This document shows, piece by piece, positions 44,315 to 57,300 of a stretch of 64,000 nucleotides of DNA (position 1 is the first letter of the stretch; each line of letters starts with the position of its first letter). The notes below the pieces were generated by a model. The model did not search any database and was not told the origin of the DNA. It saw nothing but the letters and a program-made list of their open reading frames with translations. This DNA is from Actinoplanes sichuanensis (lineage in GTDB: Bacteria > Actinomycetota > Actinomycetes > Mycobacteriales > Micromonosporaceae): NCBI RefSeq assembly GCF_033097365.1, contig NZ_AP028461.1:4216001-4280000 (forward strand), written 5' to 3'. A program made the translations under genes and the position numbers.

Positions 44315-45019
44315 TTATGCCAGTGTGTAGCCGAGAAGGCCCTCGACCCGCTGGCCCTCGCAGTTGGAGTCATTGGAATCGAAATGCTCCGCCCCAGCCA
44401 GGCACCGGTACAGGCGCTTGGCGGCGACGCTCGCCGGTGGCGTCTGGTGGATGAAGCCCAGGCGGGTGCCGTACCGCTGGCCCTCGCAGTTGACGTCAGA
44501 GGAGGTGAACGTGTCACGGGAGCCGCTGGCGCACTGGTACAGCGCGACGGTGCCCGGCCTCTGTGTGCTGTGCAGCCTGCCGAGGTCGCCTTCGTAGGTG
44601 GCGCGGAAGGTGCGCCAGGTGGTGCTGAGATGTTCACCGTTGCTGATGTAGCGGTTGAGCATCATCGTGTCCGGCAGGTAGAAGGGTTCGCCGGTGCAGG
44701 TGACCCATACGGTGTGCTGGTACTGAGGGTAGCCATGGATCGTGAACGCGAGAAGTTCTGTCTGGGTCACGCGGCAGTCGGTAGTGTTCCAGGTAAGGCT
44801 TGCCGATTGGAACGCCGTGCGGGTTGCGCTGTCCAGTGACGCTGGCTGGCTCACGGAGGGATCAGATACCCCCACGAAGGTGTTGCTGACAGGCCCCAGG
44901 GCAGCGGCGGAAGCAGGGCTTGCCGGCGCGACTACAACGGCAAGCACGAGCCCGGCGGCCAGGACGGCCGCACCGACCTGGCGGCTCATGCCTTTGAGTG
45001 AACGGCGAACAGACGCCAC
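44315..45019 (-). CDS. Secreted protein with two C-terminal CEGQR repeats
   Basis: 234 residues with a clear signal peptide (RRSLKGMSRQVGAAVLAAGL, then VLAVVVAPASPASA, cleavage expected after ASA). Residues 45-150 are an unassigned beta-rich domain with a C..C pair. The last 75 residues hold two copies of a DUF5648-like repeat: LYQCASGSRDTFTSSDVNCE and LYRCLAGAEHFDSNDSNCEG, each ending GxLG(Y/F). Such repeats are sugar- or surface-binding in some hydrolases. Probably released outside the cell; no enzyme is attached. Confidence 0.82.
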   Translation of the reverse strand: MASVRRSLKGMSRQVGAAVLAAGLVLAVVVAPASPASAAALGPVSNTFVGVSDPSVSQPASLDSATRTAFQSASLTWNTTDCRVTQTELLAFTIHGYPQYQHTVWVTCTGEPFYLPDTMMLNRYISNGEHLSTTWRTFRATYEGDLGRLHSTQRPGTVALYQCASGSRDTFTSSDVNCEGQRYGTRLGFIHQTPPASVAAKRLYRCLAGAEHFDSNDSNCEGQRVEGLLGYTLA

Positions 45020-46093
45020 GGCAAATCCCTTCTATCCCCGGCTTCTGCGTAACCGGGCCGATGAGAGAGACAGTGTTTCGCGGCCGCCCGCCCTGATCCG
45101 ACGATGTTGGACATCAATGGACACGGGGTAACGACGATCTACAAACATGACCACGGCACGCACCGCGCCGTGACTGACGACCTGCGCCGGCCGCCAGTGC
45201 ACCCGAGCCGGCATGGATTGCCGGACCCGGGCGCGCCGACCAGCAGCACCGACGTCGGCGCCTGCACGGCTGGCAGCACCGCAGCGGTCACGTCCGGGCG
45301 CAGGTGTCAGCCGTGCGCGCGGCACCAGGCGAAAGCCGGCGGGCTTGGCCCGCGACTACGAGATCAGCTCCGCGAGACCCCCTACGCTTACCTGCGCCCC
45401 GAAGTGTCCGCGAGCTGGCTGCATGCGCCACCGGGAGAGGTGCTGCTCCTGTCGGGCGCCGGCAGCCCGAATCCGCGGGCGGCCAGCAGACACCGGCTCC
45501 CTGCCTCGTTGCAGCAGGGCGACGATCGACGCAGACCGCTGCCCGAGCCACCCGATCGGCTGCGAAATCCGATGGTCCGTAATGGTGGAAACCCTCGCGT
45601 CGTTTAGGTTCTGGACGAACACGGTCAGGGAAGGGGCCTGTCGACTTATATGGCTGAGGCGGTCACGATCGATCAACTCATCGCAGGAACCCACGGCGAC
45701 CTCGCAACTGATGTTGGACAGCATCAGTGAGGAGATCGCCGCAGCGGCAGCGGGAGGGTTCCCCACGTTACGGGTGACTGCCGACAGCTTCTTCCGGACG
45801 ACCCGTGTCCCGATAGCAGTAGCCCAGGCCTTCCCATCCTCGTGCTGTACCGGCGCGGAGCCCAGCCGCCCAGAACATCTGCATTGCCCGCACCGAGAAA
45901 TGCGAGGCGAAGTTTGCATCCCGGACAGTTGAACTCAACTTCGGGACTCCGGCCGTTCTTGGTACGGCTCAGCGTTCGGCGACGACAAGGTCAAACGCTT
46001 CGCGTCGTTGGTGTAGCGCTTCGGCGAGTCCGGGACTGGGGCCGCCGTCAGCCGAGTTCGGTCACCCGATCACCTGATCCCCGCGACACCCGG
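45020..46093. other. Gap with a possible MEDS/STAS-sensor remnant
   Basis: Most of this kilobase is featureless. On the plus strand near 45690-45800 SQLMLDSISEEIAAAAAGGF and PTLRVTADSFF resemble the centre of a MEDS sensory domain (..aalaaeIaaAraaGyrgLRvtgDmsW), and the surroundings are out of frame. I treat it as a possible decayed sensor gene, with low confidence. Confidence 0.3.
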
Positions 46094-47263
46094 TCACAGG
46101 TCGGTCACTGCGACCACGGCTTCGGCGAGGACCCCCAGAGCGTTCTGCACGGCCTCGCGCGCGGATTTGATGTCGACGGCATGGGCCTTCTGCGCCTCGG
46201 CGGGCTGCCCCGGCGCGTCGGCCAGGGTTCGGGCGGTGACCGCGTCCTCAATCAGTTCGAGTAGGTCCTCGGCTTGATGCCGGACCTGGTCGGCGGATGC
46301 CTTGATGGCGCTGATCCGGTGCGGTCCGTCGGCACACACCTTCTCCAACCGATCACGGGACAGCACGGAGGTGTGCTTGGCTGCTCCGGACACGACCGTG
46401 ATCACTGAGGCGGCGGGCGGGCGGGCGGCGGAGAGCAGGGAGTGGACCCGACGCGGCCGCGCGGAGATCGACGAGGACACCGGCACCACCGCCGGGGCAG
46501 CCGGGAACGGATGAGGGGTCTCGCCCCGCAGCATCGCGCGGTGAAGGCGCTGGAGCTCGGCACCGGGTTCGACGCCGAGGGCGATGGAAAGGCGGTCACG
46601 GATCCAGGCATACCTCGCCACGGCCTCAGCGGTGCGGCCGACTGATTGCAGGGCGCGCAGGTAGGCTACGGCCAGAGACTCGACCAGCGGATACTCGCCG
46701 GTGAGGTCGGCGAGCCGGCCGATCACGCCGGCCGCGTTGCCCACGTCGATCTCGGCGTCGGCCCATGCCGCGACGATGCCGAGGCGCTCCTGCGCCCAGG
46801 AGGCCCGCATCCGATCGGACCAGTCGCCGGTCAGCCCGGCCAGGGGCTCACCCCGCCACAGACCAACAGCCTCGCGCAGCAGGGTGACACGCTGCTCGGA
46901 GTCACCGCTCGGATGGCGGGCCTGCCCGGTGAGGCGGCGCATCCGGTGCAGGTCGATCCGTTCGGTGTCGACGATCAGTTCATACCCACCGTCGCCACGG
47001 ACGAGGTGCACGGCGACACCCGAGAGCCGAGCCGCCGTGGCGAGGACGGCCCGGACCCGGGAGAGATGTGCGCGTGCCGACGTTCGTGCGTCGCCGGGCG
47101 GTTGCTGGCCCCAGATCCGGTCGACCAGGGTGGGCCATGCAACCGGGCGATTGGCATCCACGAGCAGAGCCGCGAGGACGTGCCGCTGTCGTGGCTGGAG
47201 CGCTCCGATCGGCCGGTCACCGGCTCGAATCTCGATCGGGCCGAGGACGCGGAACTCAGTCAT
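46094..47263 (-). CDS. SARP-type (AfsR/DnrI family) transcriptional regulator
   Basis: GGGAGG six bases before ATG 47263 fixes the start; the frame is open to 47359. 389 residues. The OmpR-like winged helix is MTEFRVLGPIEIRAGDRPIG, LQPRQRHVLAALLVDANRPV, LVDRIWGQQPP, followed by a bacterial transcriptional activation (BTAD) domain (about 95-250: LLREAVGLWRGEPLAGLTGD, AVARYAWIRDRLSIALGVEP). After 260 a Ser/Pro linker leads to an unusual C-terminal helical tail (about 300-389) rich in coiled-coil heptads. SARPs activate secondary metabolism, but no biosynthetic gene is adjacent; the closest targets are the RHS toxin operon or the secreted repeat protein. Confidence 0.85.
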   Translation of the reverse strand: MTEFRVLGPIEIRAGDRPIGALQPRQRHVLAALLVDANRPVAWPTLVDRIWGQQPPGDARTSARAHLSRVRAVLATAARLSGVAVHLVRGDGGYELIVDTERIDLHRMRRLTGQARHPSGDSEQRVTLLREAVGLWRGEPLAGLTGDWSDRMRASWAQERLGIVAAWADAEIDVGNAAGVIGRLADLTGEYPLVESLAVAYLRALQSVGRTAEAVARYAWIRDRLSIALGVEPGAELQRLHRAMLRGETPHPFPAAPAVVPVSSSISARPRRVHSLLSAARPPAASVITVVSGAAKHTSVLSRDRLEKVCADGPHRISAIKASADQVRHQAEDLLELIEDAVTARTLADAPGQPAEAQKAHAVDIKSAREAVQNALGVLAEAVVAVTDL

Positions 47264-47445
47264 GCACGCCTCCCTGAAATCGATACTTAACGATTTCATG
47301 GGGTTGATGTCCGATGCAATCACCGGAAGTGACAGGGGCTTGAACCCAACCGACGACACGGTGGCCGGGTCCGGTTTGCCGCGTTACCCCCGCGACACGC
47401 CCGTTCCACCGGCCCAGGTAACCGGGAATCTCCCGGAACAGCGCG

Positions 47446-48333
47446 TCAGATCTCCCCGCTCACCAGTAACTGATGCAGGTGCTCGCTGACGAAGGCCTGC
47501 CGATAGGAGTCGTTGAGGAGACCGACCTCCTCGGCCTCGCTCTTCGCGACCTTGCGCAAGGTTCCCGACGGGCTCTCGGCGGCCCCGAAATCACCGAGAT
47601 CCACGTTCGGGAAGATCGGATCGGGGCCGTGGTAGATATCCGGGTCGGACGGGAACGAGCTCAGCAACCGCTCGTCGTGTCCGACCACCTTCCACTTCCC
47701 GCTGATGATGAGCTGATCATCGGTGTACACCGACCTCGTGGCAGCCGAATCGATCGACGCCGCGGTGAGGCGAGGAATCGCGGCCGGCCGCCCGAACAAG
47801 CCGATCGCCGTGCCGAAACGGTTCCTCGCCGTCACCACCGCCATCCGGTAACCGGATTCACGCACTCGTATCGCCAGGATGTCTCCGACTCTCGGTCTGA
47901 CGGTGGACCGAGACACCACCGCCGCCAGCCGGCTGACATCGGGGCCGCGCACGTCCTCGAAGGCGACATCGTCGTCCTGAAGAACGTCGAGGACGGCCGC
48001 CGCGAACTCATCCGGCGAGGTGGCGCGCCCCCGCACCGCGCCGACGGCGACCAGGAACGAGGCCGTCTCGGCGAATATCGCGTCGTTCAGTTCCGGTACG
48101 CGCGAGTCCCGCTGCGGCTGGTATCGCTTCCGGCCGACCTCGGCGCTGAACCCGGCGACACCGGCCGGCAGGTCGCCGCCCTCGGAGACCGAGAGCAGCG
48201 CCAAGCCGATGATCTCCAGGAACTCACCGAGCGTCGGAAGACCGCCGATGTCATCCTGGTACGAGCTGATCACCCTCCTCAACCGGAGGCGCACCTCCGG
48301 CCGGCTGTCATCGGTCGGAGAGACACCGGCCAT
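47446..48333 (-). CDS. Immunity protein of the RHS toxin
   Basis: Start at ATG 48333, which overlaps the toxin stop (TGATG). 295 residues. A helical N-terminal half (about 10-115) precedes a beta-rich part with VGDILAIRVRESGYRMAVVT and GTAIGLFGRPAAIPRL, like the Imm26 fold, then a tail. Translational coupling to the last codons of the toxin is the main evidence of its role: neutralising the C-terminal nuclease in the producing cell. No membrane segment, as expected for a nuclease antidote. Confidence 0.8.
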   Translation of the reverse strand: MAGVSPTDDSRPEVRLRLRRVISSYQDDIGGLPTLGEFLEIIGLALLSVSEGGDLPAGVAGFSAEVGRKRYQPQRDSRVPELNDAIFAETASFLVAVGAVRGRATSPDEFAAAVLDVLQDDDVAFEDVRGPDVSRLAAVVSRSTVRPRVGDILAIRVRESGYRMAVVTARNRFGTAIGLFGRPAAIPRLTAASIDSAATRSVYTDDQLIISGKWKVVGHDERLLSSFPSDPDIYHGPDPIFPNVDLGDFGAAESPSGTLRKVAKSEAEEVGLLNDSYRQAFVSEHLHQLLVSGEI

Positions 48334-51300
48334 CAGCACACCCCTCCAGAGATCCGGCGCTCGTAGGCCTCGTACTCGGCGACTTTTGCCGGGTCCAGGG
48401 GGTTCTGGCGGTTACCGCGGTAGTTGTCGCCGTCACGGCCGATGATCGTACCGTGCTGCTCGGCCAGGCGCTGTTCCATGAGATGGGATTCGCCGTAGGT
48501 CCGGGTGCCCGGCATGACCCTGATCCTGTCGCCCTTCGCATAGTCGAATCGATCGTGGTTCTTCGCGTGGCGGGATTGCACTCCGGCCGCGTCTTCATTC
48601 GGACCGAACATCCCGGAGTAGTAGACGCGGTTGTCCTTGTCGACGAGCACATAGTTGCTGTATCCCGAGCGGTTCAGGTAGGTGAACCGCTCGTCTCCGT
48701 TGTTGTGGACGAGCACCGGGGTCTCGCCGGCCAGGACGTAATAGGTGTGAACGGTCGCGACGGTCAGGTCGTGCATCGTGCGAGCGGGGACCGTGTGGTT
48801 GCGAACCGTCTCGACCGTGACCACCGTGCCGTCGGCCGTCCGTAGCCGTTCTCCGGGCCGCAGGTCCGCGGCCTCCACCCAGGCCTGCCGGGTCTCGTCC
48901 CAGAACGGGTGGTGCCGGGTGGTTCGGATGACCGCGCCGCCGGTGACGGTCAGGTCGGTCATCTCCCGGTCCTGGTTGACGTGCTTGAGCGTGATCTCCC
49001 GAACGCTCGACTTCCCGGTCAGCGGGTCGGTGGCCACCACGGTGTCGCCGGCTTGAAGTTCCCCGATCGCAACGGCCGTCCCGTCGCCGGTGAGCACCAG
49101 GGTGTCAGCCGTGAACGAGTGACAGGACCGCGCCGGTGTGGGTGAATCGACCTTCTTGGCCGCCCCCGCCGCCGAGGGTGCCCGGGCCCCTCCCGGAAGC
49201 GGCCCGACCGCGCTGGTCAGCCCAGCCGCGATTGACTCGCCGAGGTTCTGCGACTCGCCGTTGACGGCCTTGGTGACGATGTCCTCGGCCGCTCCGGCGG
49301 CGACCTCGACGGCGCCCCGAGCCAGCAGCCCGGTGCCGAGCGTGGCGCTGCCGATCGCGCCGGACACCGCCCCGCCGGCGGCGGCTCCGAGCAGTTTGCG
49401 GGCGCTGAACTCACCGGCCCGGTACTGCTGGACGCCTTCCAACCCGGCGCTGATCAGGGAGCCGAAGGCGGCGCCGGCGGCGATGTGCACCCACCGCCCG
49501 TCGGGATCGGTGATCCGGACCGGGTTGTTCGAAGCGTACGTGTACGCGGCCAGGTTGCCCGGGTTGCCGACCCCTTCGGCAGGGGCGCCGTCGAGATACG
49601 CGCCGAGTTGCGGATCGGGCGTCTGCCAGAGTGCCGTCCGCGAGTCGTAGTAGCGGGCGCCGAAGTAGTGCAGCCCGGTCTCGCCGTCCAGTTCCTTGCC
49701 GGCGAAGCCGTAGGGGCTGGGAATCGCGGTGGTCCGCTCCCCCGCCCACGACTCGCCGGTCGGCAGGTACTTGGCGTGCTCGACGACCTTGCCGGTGTTG
49801 TCGGTGCCGTACGAGGTGGAGCCGAGATGGTCGGTCTGGAAGTAGAACTGCCCGTTCTCGGACGTCCCGCTGGACTGGACCAGCTTGGACACGAGCCGGT
49901 TCTCGCCGATGAAGATGTGCTTGTAGGCGCTCTTGTTGCGCTGGGTGAACGTCTGGCTCGGGTAGACCGAGACGTTGCCCGACCCGCCGTTCTTGACGAC
50001 CCGTTCGCCCGCCCCGTCGTAGACGTACTCGACCGACTTGCCCTTCGACGGGTTACAGGACGAGCCTGTGTCGGCGACCAGTTCGATGTCACTGTCGGTA
50101 TCGGTCTCGTCGGTGGCCACCCCGGAGCTCGTGCTGCACGTCATCTGGTTGGCGTCGTTGTAGGTGAGCTGCAGTTTCGCCTTGTTCGGCCCAGCGCGCG
50201 AGATCATGTTGCCGTTCAGGTCGTACTTGAAGGCGAATGGCCCGGCGGTACTCGGCGCGTGCGGCTTGTCTCCGGTGTAGGCGTACGCCTGCTGATAGCT
50301 CGTCTCGGTCTGCGGTGTGGCGACGGCGACGGCGGTGACCAGGTCATGGGTCTGGTTCTTGGCGGTGATGTTGCCGACCGTGTCGTAGGTCAGTGACAAC
50401 CTGTACTGGTCGGTCAGTCCCGAGGCGGGCCGGTAGGCTCCGGCCGAGCCGACGAGACGGTTCAGGTCGTCGTAGCTGAACGTCTGAGTGCTGGTACCGC
50501 CGAGACCGCCGACCGGCGCTGCCGACCCGGTGATCGAGGTGATGTTGCCGACCGGGTCGTAGTCATACGTCTGACTCTGGAACGTGACGTTGTCGGACTG
50601 GGAAGCCGCGAGCGTCGCGAGCCGCCGGTCGGTGGCGTCGTAGGCGTAGGTGGTGCGCACCCCGTTGCCGGTCTGCATGAGCACCCGCTGCTCGAAGACG
50701 TCGTAGTCGATCTTCGTGAGGTACGGGTAGTCGGTCCCGCCCTTGACCCCGGTGGCACCGTCGACGAGCCCGCCGTGGTTGTAGCGGTAGGTGAGGACCT
50801 CCCCGTCCGGGTAGGTCATCCGCTGGATGCGGTTCCACGTGTCGTACTCGTACTTCGTGGTGTAGGCGGTGGCCTTGTCCAGCCCGGCCGTCACGGTGCG
50901 TGTCTCGGCGACGGTCTCGCCGAGCGGCCCGTAACCGCGGGTCACGGTGCCGGCGGCGTCGGCCAGTTTGACGATCCGGCCCGCGCCGTTGTTCGCGGCG
51001 CCGGGGTCGCCGTAGGTGTAGGTGACGTCCGCGGACGGGGTGCTCGGGTGACGGATTCCGGTCAGGCGGTTGTGGTCGTAGTCGTACTCGATCGGCTTCT
51101 TGCGGGCGGCCAGGTTCGCGGTCTGCGTCGCGATCAGATTGCCGGCCAGGTCGTAGGTGTACTGTGTCTTCCCGGTGTCCGGCGTGACCATCGACGTGCG
51201 CTGCCCGAACGTGTCGTAGGTCGCCTTGGTGGTATTGCCGTTGTCGTCGGTGACCGTGGTGATCTGCCCCAGCGCGTCGTACGCATATGACGTCCACGCC

Positions 51301-54300
51301 CCGGGCTCCCGCACCGCTACCGGCCGCAGGTGCACGTCGGTGTAGGTCTGGCTGGTGACGCCCTTCGCGTCGGTGACCGCGGTCTCGAACTGGGTGCCAC
51401 CGGCACGGTCCGCGCCGAACCCGAAGGCGGCCGTGGTGACGGCCCCGTCCGGCAGTACCGTCCGGACGGCGCGGTCCAGCACGTCGTAACTGATCCGGGT
51501 CGGGGTGACCGGGTCGACCTTGGTGCTGAACCGGGTGTTGAGGACGCCCTTGGCCTCACTCACCGGGTACGACTGGGCGACGACCCGGCCCGCGAAGTCG
51601 TAGACGACGCGGCCGGAGACGGTCATCGCCTCGACACCACCGAGGGTGGCGTCCTTCTTGGTCTGGACGATCCGGCCGAGCCCGTCGGTGAAGGTGATGG
51701 TGTCGATCGAGTTGGTCTTGATCGAGCCGTCGGCGTTGCGGTCGACGTTGCGGGTGATCGCGTACGGGACGGCGGCCTCGGGGTGGTATTCGATGTCGAC
51801 GGTCGGATGGTTGGCGGCGGTCTCGTACGGGCCGGTGATCGAGTCGGCCCGGCCGTACTCGTCGTACAGTGTCCGCTGCTGATGCCCGTTGGTGTCGGTA
51901 CTGGTCTCGGGCCGCCCGAACTTCAGGTTGTGGCTGGTCTCCGACCGGTACCCGAAGCTGTCGGTGACCGAGGTGACGTGGGTGGTGAGCGCCGGGTCGT
52001 AGGTGTAGACGAGCTTGAACCGCTCCTTCTTCTCATTCTCCGGCTCGACGACGGTCAGTACGTTGCCGTACGCGTCGTAGGTCAGGTCGGTCTTGGCGAC
52101 GCCGCCGTCGGCCAGAACGGCCCGGTGCTGCTTGATGTCGCCGGTGGCACAGTCCACGGTGGCCTCGGTGTGACGCATCAGCACCCCGCCGCCGCGGACG
52201 TCGACGGCCTTGACCGCTCCGACGATCCCGGACGTCTTGCAGGCGGTGTCCTCGTACGTGTAGCGGATCTTCGTCTCGACGTCGTCGTCGGCGCCCGCCT
52301 CGCCGGCCTCGAACGACCGGATGAGATTGCCGACGTCGTCATAGCTCATCTGTGACGACGTGGTCTTGCCCGGCGTCTCGCGGCCCTCGTAGAAGTTCTG
52401 CGTCGTCGCGACCAGTTGCGGGAACACCACCAGCGTGGCGACCTCACGCTGCTGGTAGGTGTTGACCGACTCGACGAAGAGCCGGCCCTGCCCGTCCGCG
52501 GTCGCGGTCCGCGTCACCAGGCCGCGTGTGTAGTGGCTGTCGGTGGCGTACTCGCTGGTGGTGACCCGCTGCACGGCCGACCCGGCGGCCGGCTCCCGCT
52601 GCTCGGTGACCACGTTCGTGTAGCCGCGGAAGAGCCGCTCGAAGCGGTCGTAGACGCCGCCGGCGTAGCGGAACGTGCTGACCTGGGTGTCCTGCCCGTC
52701 CCCGGGCCGCCCGTCGAAGAGCGCCACCCGCGACAGTACGAACCGTGACTGCGGCTGGTCGTAGGTGTTGCCGTCGCGGGTGTAGTCGAGGTCGATCCGC
52801 GACCCCATCGGCCGGTTCACGGTCTTGAGCAGGTTGGTCCGGCCGGTGGTGTTCTGCGCGACCGTGAGCTGGTTGTCGCGGGTGGAGCGCAGCTGGTCGG
52901 CGTACCCGTCGCCGTTGATGTCGCGGAGCGCCTGTTCGGCGCGCCCGATGCCGCTGGAGACGCTGGCACCCGGGTTGGTGATCACGCAGCCGGCGATGAT
53001 CAGGAAGCAGGCGGAGAAGGTGACGTAGGCGCCCCCGCCGACCTGTGCGTTCGCGTCGTCGTTGATGCCGGCCGCGCCGCCGTGGAACGGCACCGGCTCG
53101 GCGAACCCGCTACCGGTGTTGATCGCGACCCGGATCGGGTTGCCCTCGAAGATCCGGTCGGCGAGCCCGTCTCCGGTCACGTCGAGCAGGCTCTCCTTGG
53201 TGGAACTGTGCCCGACGCTGTAGGAGGCGCCGCCCGCGAAGCCGTAGAAGTCGGTGTTGAAGCCGATGTTGGCGCCGCTGTTCTCGGTGGCGCCGTCGTT
53301 GAGAACGCCACCGGGCCACGGCTCCGGCGCGGCGAACCGGTAGCCCAGGTTCAGTGCAGCCCGCCCGTCGGCGTAGACCCGGTCGGGCAGGCCGTCACCG
53401 TTGATGTCGGCCAGGTCGAACGCGGTGTCCGAGGTGCCGGTGCCGAGGCTGCCACCAATGCCGAGCGGCGGCATGTCGTTGCCGCTCACCGCGGTGTTGG
53501 CGGTGTCCGAGGCGGGCGGTGCCATGTCGCCGAGGCCGGTGGTGATCGTGCGTGCGGCGCTGCCGGCGCTGGCGTTGCCGGCCATCGTGGAGGTACGCCG
53601 CACGGCGGAGTCCGGCAGGGTGGCCCGACGGTCGCCGAGGGCTCCGCTCGGTTCGGTGTACTGGATTCCGGAGCCGCCGACCACGTCCGGGAAACCGTCG
53701 CCGTTGAGGTCGAGATAGTCGGTGATGGCGCTGCTGTCGCCGGTGGACACGCTGCCGCCGACGCTGCCGACGGGTAGACCGGCACCGCCGGTCAGCGAGA
53801 TCTGCTTCGACCGTGCGGTCCGCGGCACAGCGGTGGCGGTGGCGAGGTCCTCGGCGGTCGGCACCACGATCGACTCGGTGCCGAGCCGGGAGCTCGCGGC
53901 AGACGCGGGGCCGGCCCAGAGCCGCTCGTCTGCGCTCCACCGGTTGGTGGCCGGATCCGGGGTGTAGGGGAACACCTTCGGCGGGGTGACCCTCGGGTCG
54001 GCGGCGAACTCGTCGCGCTGCGCCTGCGGGTCCACGGACTCCGGCAGCTGGTCACGGTACGATTCGTCGATCACCAGGTCGGCCTGGACGATCGGTTGTG
54101 CGGCCCGGTTGCGGTTGCCGTTGTAGCCGATCACACCCCATCCGCGGTACGGCTGAGCGAACGCACCCTCCGCGACGGTGCTGTGCAGGGCGCTGGGTGC
54201 ACCGGACAGTTCCTCCGGCGTGTAGCCGACCTGCACCGAGTGGCCGGCCGGGCGGGCGCCGCGGGTGCTGAAGTCGAAGAACAGCTCGTCGCCGGCGCTC

Positions 54301-57300
54301 ACCGGCACGGTCACGGTGAGCCCTTCGATGACGGTCTCTTTGGCCAGCAGCGCGCCCCGCTTCTTCACCGTGAAGATCACCGGCTGGTCGGACTCCACGT
54401 CCGGGACGACGGTCAGTGTGCCGTCGGCCGGGGCGGTCCACGCCTGCTGCGGGGCATCGAGGCCGTCGTCGGGGTACATGTCGATGCTGTACGGCGCGTC
54501 GACCTTCAGTTCCGGCGTGGTGTAGGCCGCCTGCGGGACCCAGGTGAGCTTGCTGAGGTCGATCGGCGAGTCGGTCCGGATCCGCCAGGTGAGTTCCTGG
54601 CCCTTCTCGACCGCGATGTCCAGGTCGACCGGGATCTCGCCGGAGTCGGCCGCGGCAAGGGTGCGGCTGAATACGACCTGGCCTGCCCGGGTGATCTCGG
54701 CGGTCACGTCGTCGGTGGTGGCCGCGCTCTTGGTCAGGTTCCCGGAGAGGTGCAGGGTTCCGGTGACCGGGGCGAGCACGTTGCCGGCCCGGCCGCCGAC
54801 GGTGAAGTCATCGGAGGCCGAGTAGGTGTACGGGTCGAGTCCGTTGACGTCGGTGGTGGCGGGCACGCCGGTGTAGGCGATCCGCGGGTCCCAGGTGACC
54901 CGGTCGGCGGTGCCGTCGAAACGGGACTGGACACGGAAGTAGAGGCGGTCACCGCGTTGGACGGCGACCGCACCGGTCGTGGGTGCGGCGTGGTCACCGG
55001 GATTCAGCACGGCCGACCAAAGTTCGCCGTCCTCGTGCTGGACGGCCACCCGTACCCCGTCGGCGGTCTGGTTCTGCTCTCGAACGAGAGTCACGTCACC
55101 GGTGATCGCCACGGTGCCGTCGTAGGGCGCTACCCAGCGACGGACCGTGTCGACCAGCGGATGCGAGTCGATTTCCCGTTCCCGGTCGGCGGTCAGGTCG
55201 CCGACCAGTCCCTCGGTGTCGACCGGCGCCGAACCGATCGGCGCCGGCGTCTGCGACGACAGGCCGTAGACCGGGGCGCCGTCCGCACCGATCCGGCCGA
55301 ACAGCACATTCCCGCCGTTCACCACGTCGGTGATGCCGTCGGCGTTCACGTCGGCCAGGTATCGCTCGGTGGTGGTGAACGTGTCGACGTGGTCGAGTTG
55401 CGCGGCCACCCCGCCGAGGTAGCTCTCCACGCCGACGGTGGACGAGTTACTGCGCTGGCCGTGGATGCCGGGCAGATTCCGCAGTGGCGTCACCTCGTCG
55501 GCGAACCGGGCCGCCCCGCCCGGCCGGGACAGGTTCTTGCGATAGACGACGCTGCCGTCGCGGGTGAACACCTTGTCCGGCAGGTTGTCGCCGTCCACGT
55601 CGGTCAAGGCGAGCAGGCCGGAGTCCTCGGTACGGTTGAAGCCGGTCTTCACACCCACCGAATTGGTCTTGGAACGGGTCGCGCCGAACCCGACGTAGAG
55701 GTGGCCGCCGGCGCTGTCGCTGGTGTTGGCGTTGATCGCCGACGCCTGCCCGGCGGCCGCGTCGATCGCCGCGACCTTACCGTTGCGCAGACCGTCGTCC
55801 GGCGACGTCCAGCCGGTCGCCTCGAATGCCTGGTAGGCGCCGGCAGCGTCGCGGATGTCGTCGTGATAGCCGAACGTGTGCTTGTGGAAGACGGTGTTGT
55901 CCGAGCCGAACTGGGTCAGCGAGGCCAGCAGCGACTTGCCGAACGCACCGGTGGTGTACTCGAGTTCGTAGGCACGCACCGGCAGGTCGTTGAGGGTGAT
56001 CTCGATCCGACGCAAAAGGTCGGCGGTGACCCGTTTGAAGCCGCCGCGCGCATCGATGGTCACGTCCCCGCGGCGGGGCTCCTCCAGCTCCCGGTCCCGG
56101 ATGAACCGCACCGCATACGGGCCCTCGACCGAGGCCGTGCCGGTATAGGTGATCTCGCGCAGATAGATCTCCCGGCCCGTGACGGTGCCGCCACCGGTGT
56201 CCTCCACGATGACCGTGTGGAACCGCATCACGTTGCCGCGCGCGTCCCGGACCTCGCGCAGCACCCACTGGAAGATGTTGCCGGCATCGTCGCGCAACGT
56301 CGACTCGGCGGTGCCGCCGTAGAACGATCGCCTGCCCGTCTTGTCGATCGTCTCCCACGAATAGTTCGACGGGCCCGTCCCGTGCCGGACGACCTTCGTG
56401 AAGGCGGTCTGCACCCGAGGCTGGAAGACCTTTTCCGCGGTACGGGCCACGCGCTGGCCCCGATGCGCGACCGGCCCCAGCTGCTCGCCACCCATCAGAT
56501 AGGTTTCGGTCTCCAGGCCGGTGTCGTAGCGCGGCACACCCCACCTGGTGTCCACCGTGACGGCTGTGGCCGCCAGGTTCCAGCCCACCCCCAGCCAGCC
56601 GTTCGCCGACGACGAGTCGTAGCCGACGGCGAGTTGCGGCTGAAGCCCGGCACGGCCGGGCGGAACCTCGATCGGGTACGACAGGCGCGCCTCACCGGTG
56701 CTCGCGGCAGCCGGCGGCGCCACCAGGTTGATCCCCTCGGCCGGGGAAGCCGCCTGAAGGTCCTTGATCTGCGTCGGGTTGAACTGGGTGCCCTGCGGCG
56801 ATTCAGGCAGCGCGAGCACCGCGTTGACCATGTCGGTGAAGTGGTCGGTGCGGGAGATGATCAGGTGGTTCTTCTCGTCGACCGTGACCCGCTCCAGGGC
56901 CTTCCAGCAGCCGGCCGTGTCATCGAACCAGAAGGTGTGCACGTCCTGCGGGGTGAAGGTGGACGACACCGACGCCGGGTCGTACGGCAGCGCGACCTCG
57001 ATCGGCTCGGCGAAGCGGTACGGGTGCGGAGTGAACCGCCAGCCCTTGCGCACGCCACCGGTGACGTTGGTCAGCTCAGCGGCCAGGCCGGGAAGATCCG
57101 CCACCGTCAGTGGCGTGACCCCGATCGTGACGGGGTTGTTCACCGCCTCCGGCCCGATGGTCAGGCGTGCTCCGTCATGCTCCACGGTGCGGGCCGGTGC
57201 GGTTGCCTCACCGGGCGTGACCGTCGCCCGAAACGACGGCCCGGTGACGGTGTGCACCGCCGGCCGTGTGGCGGCGCCGTTCGAGACGCACGTCTCCACG

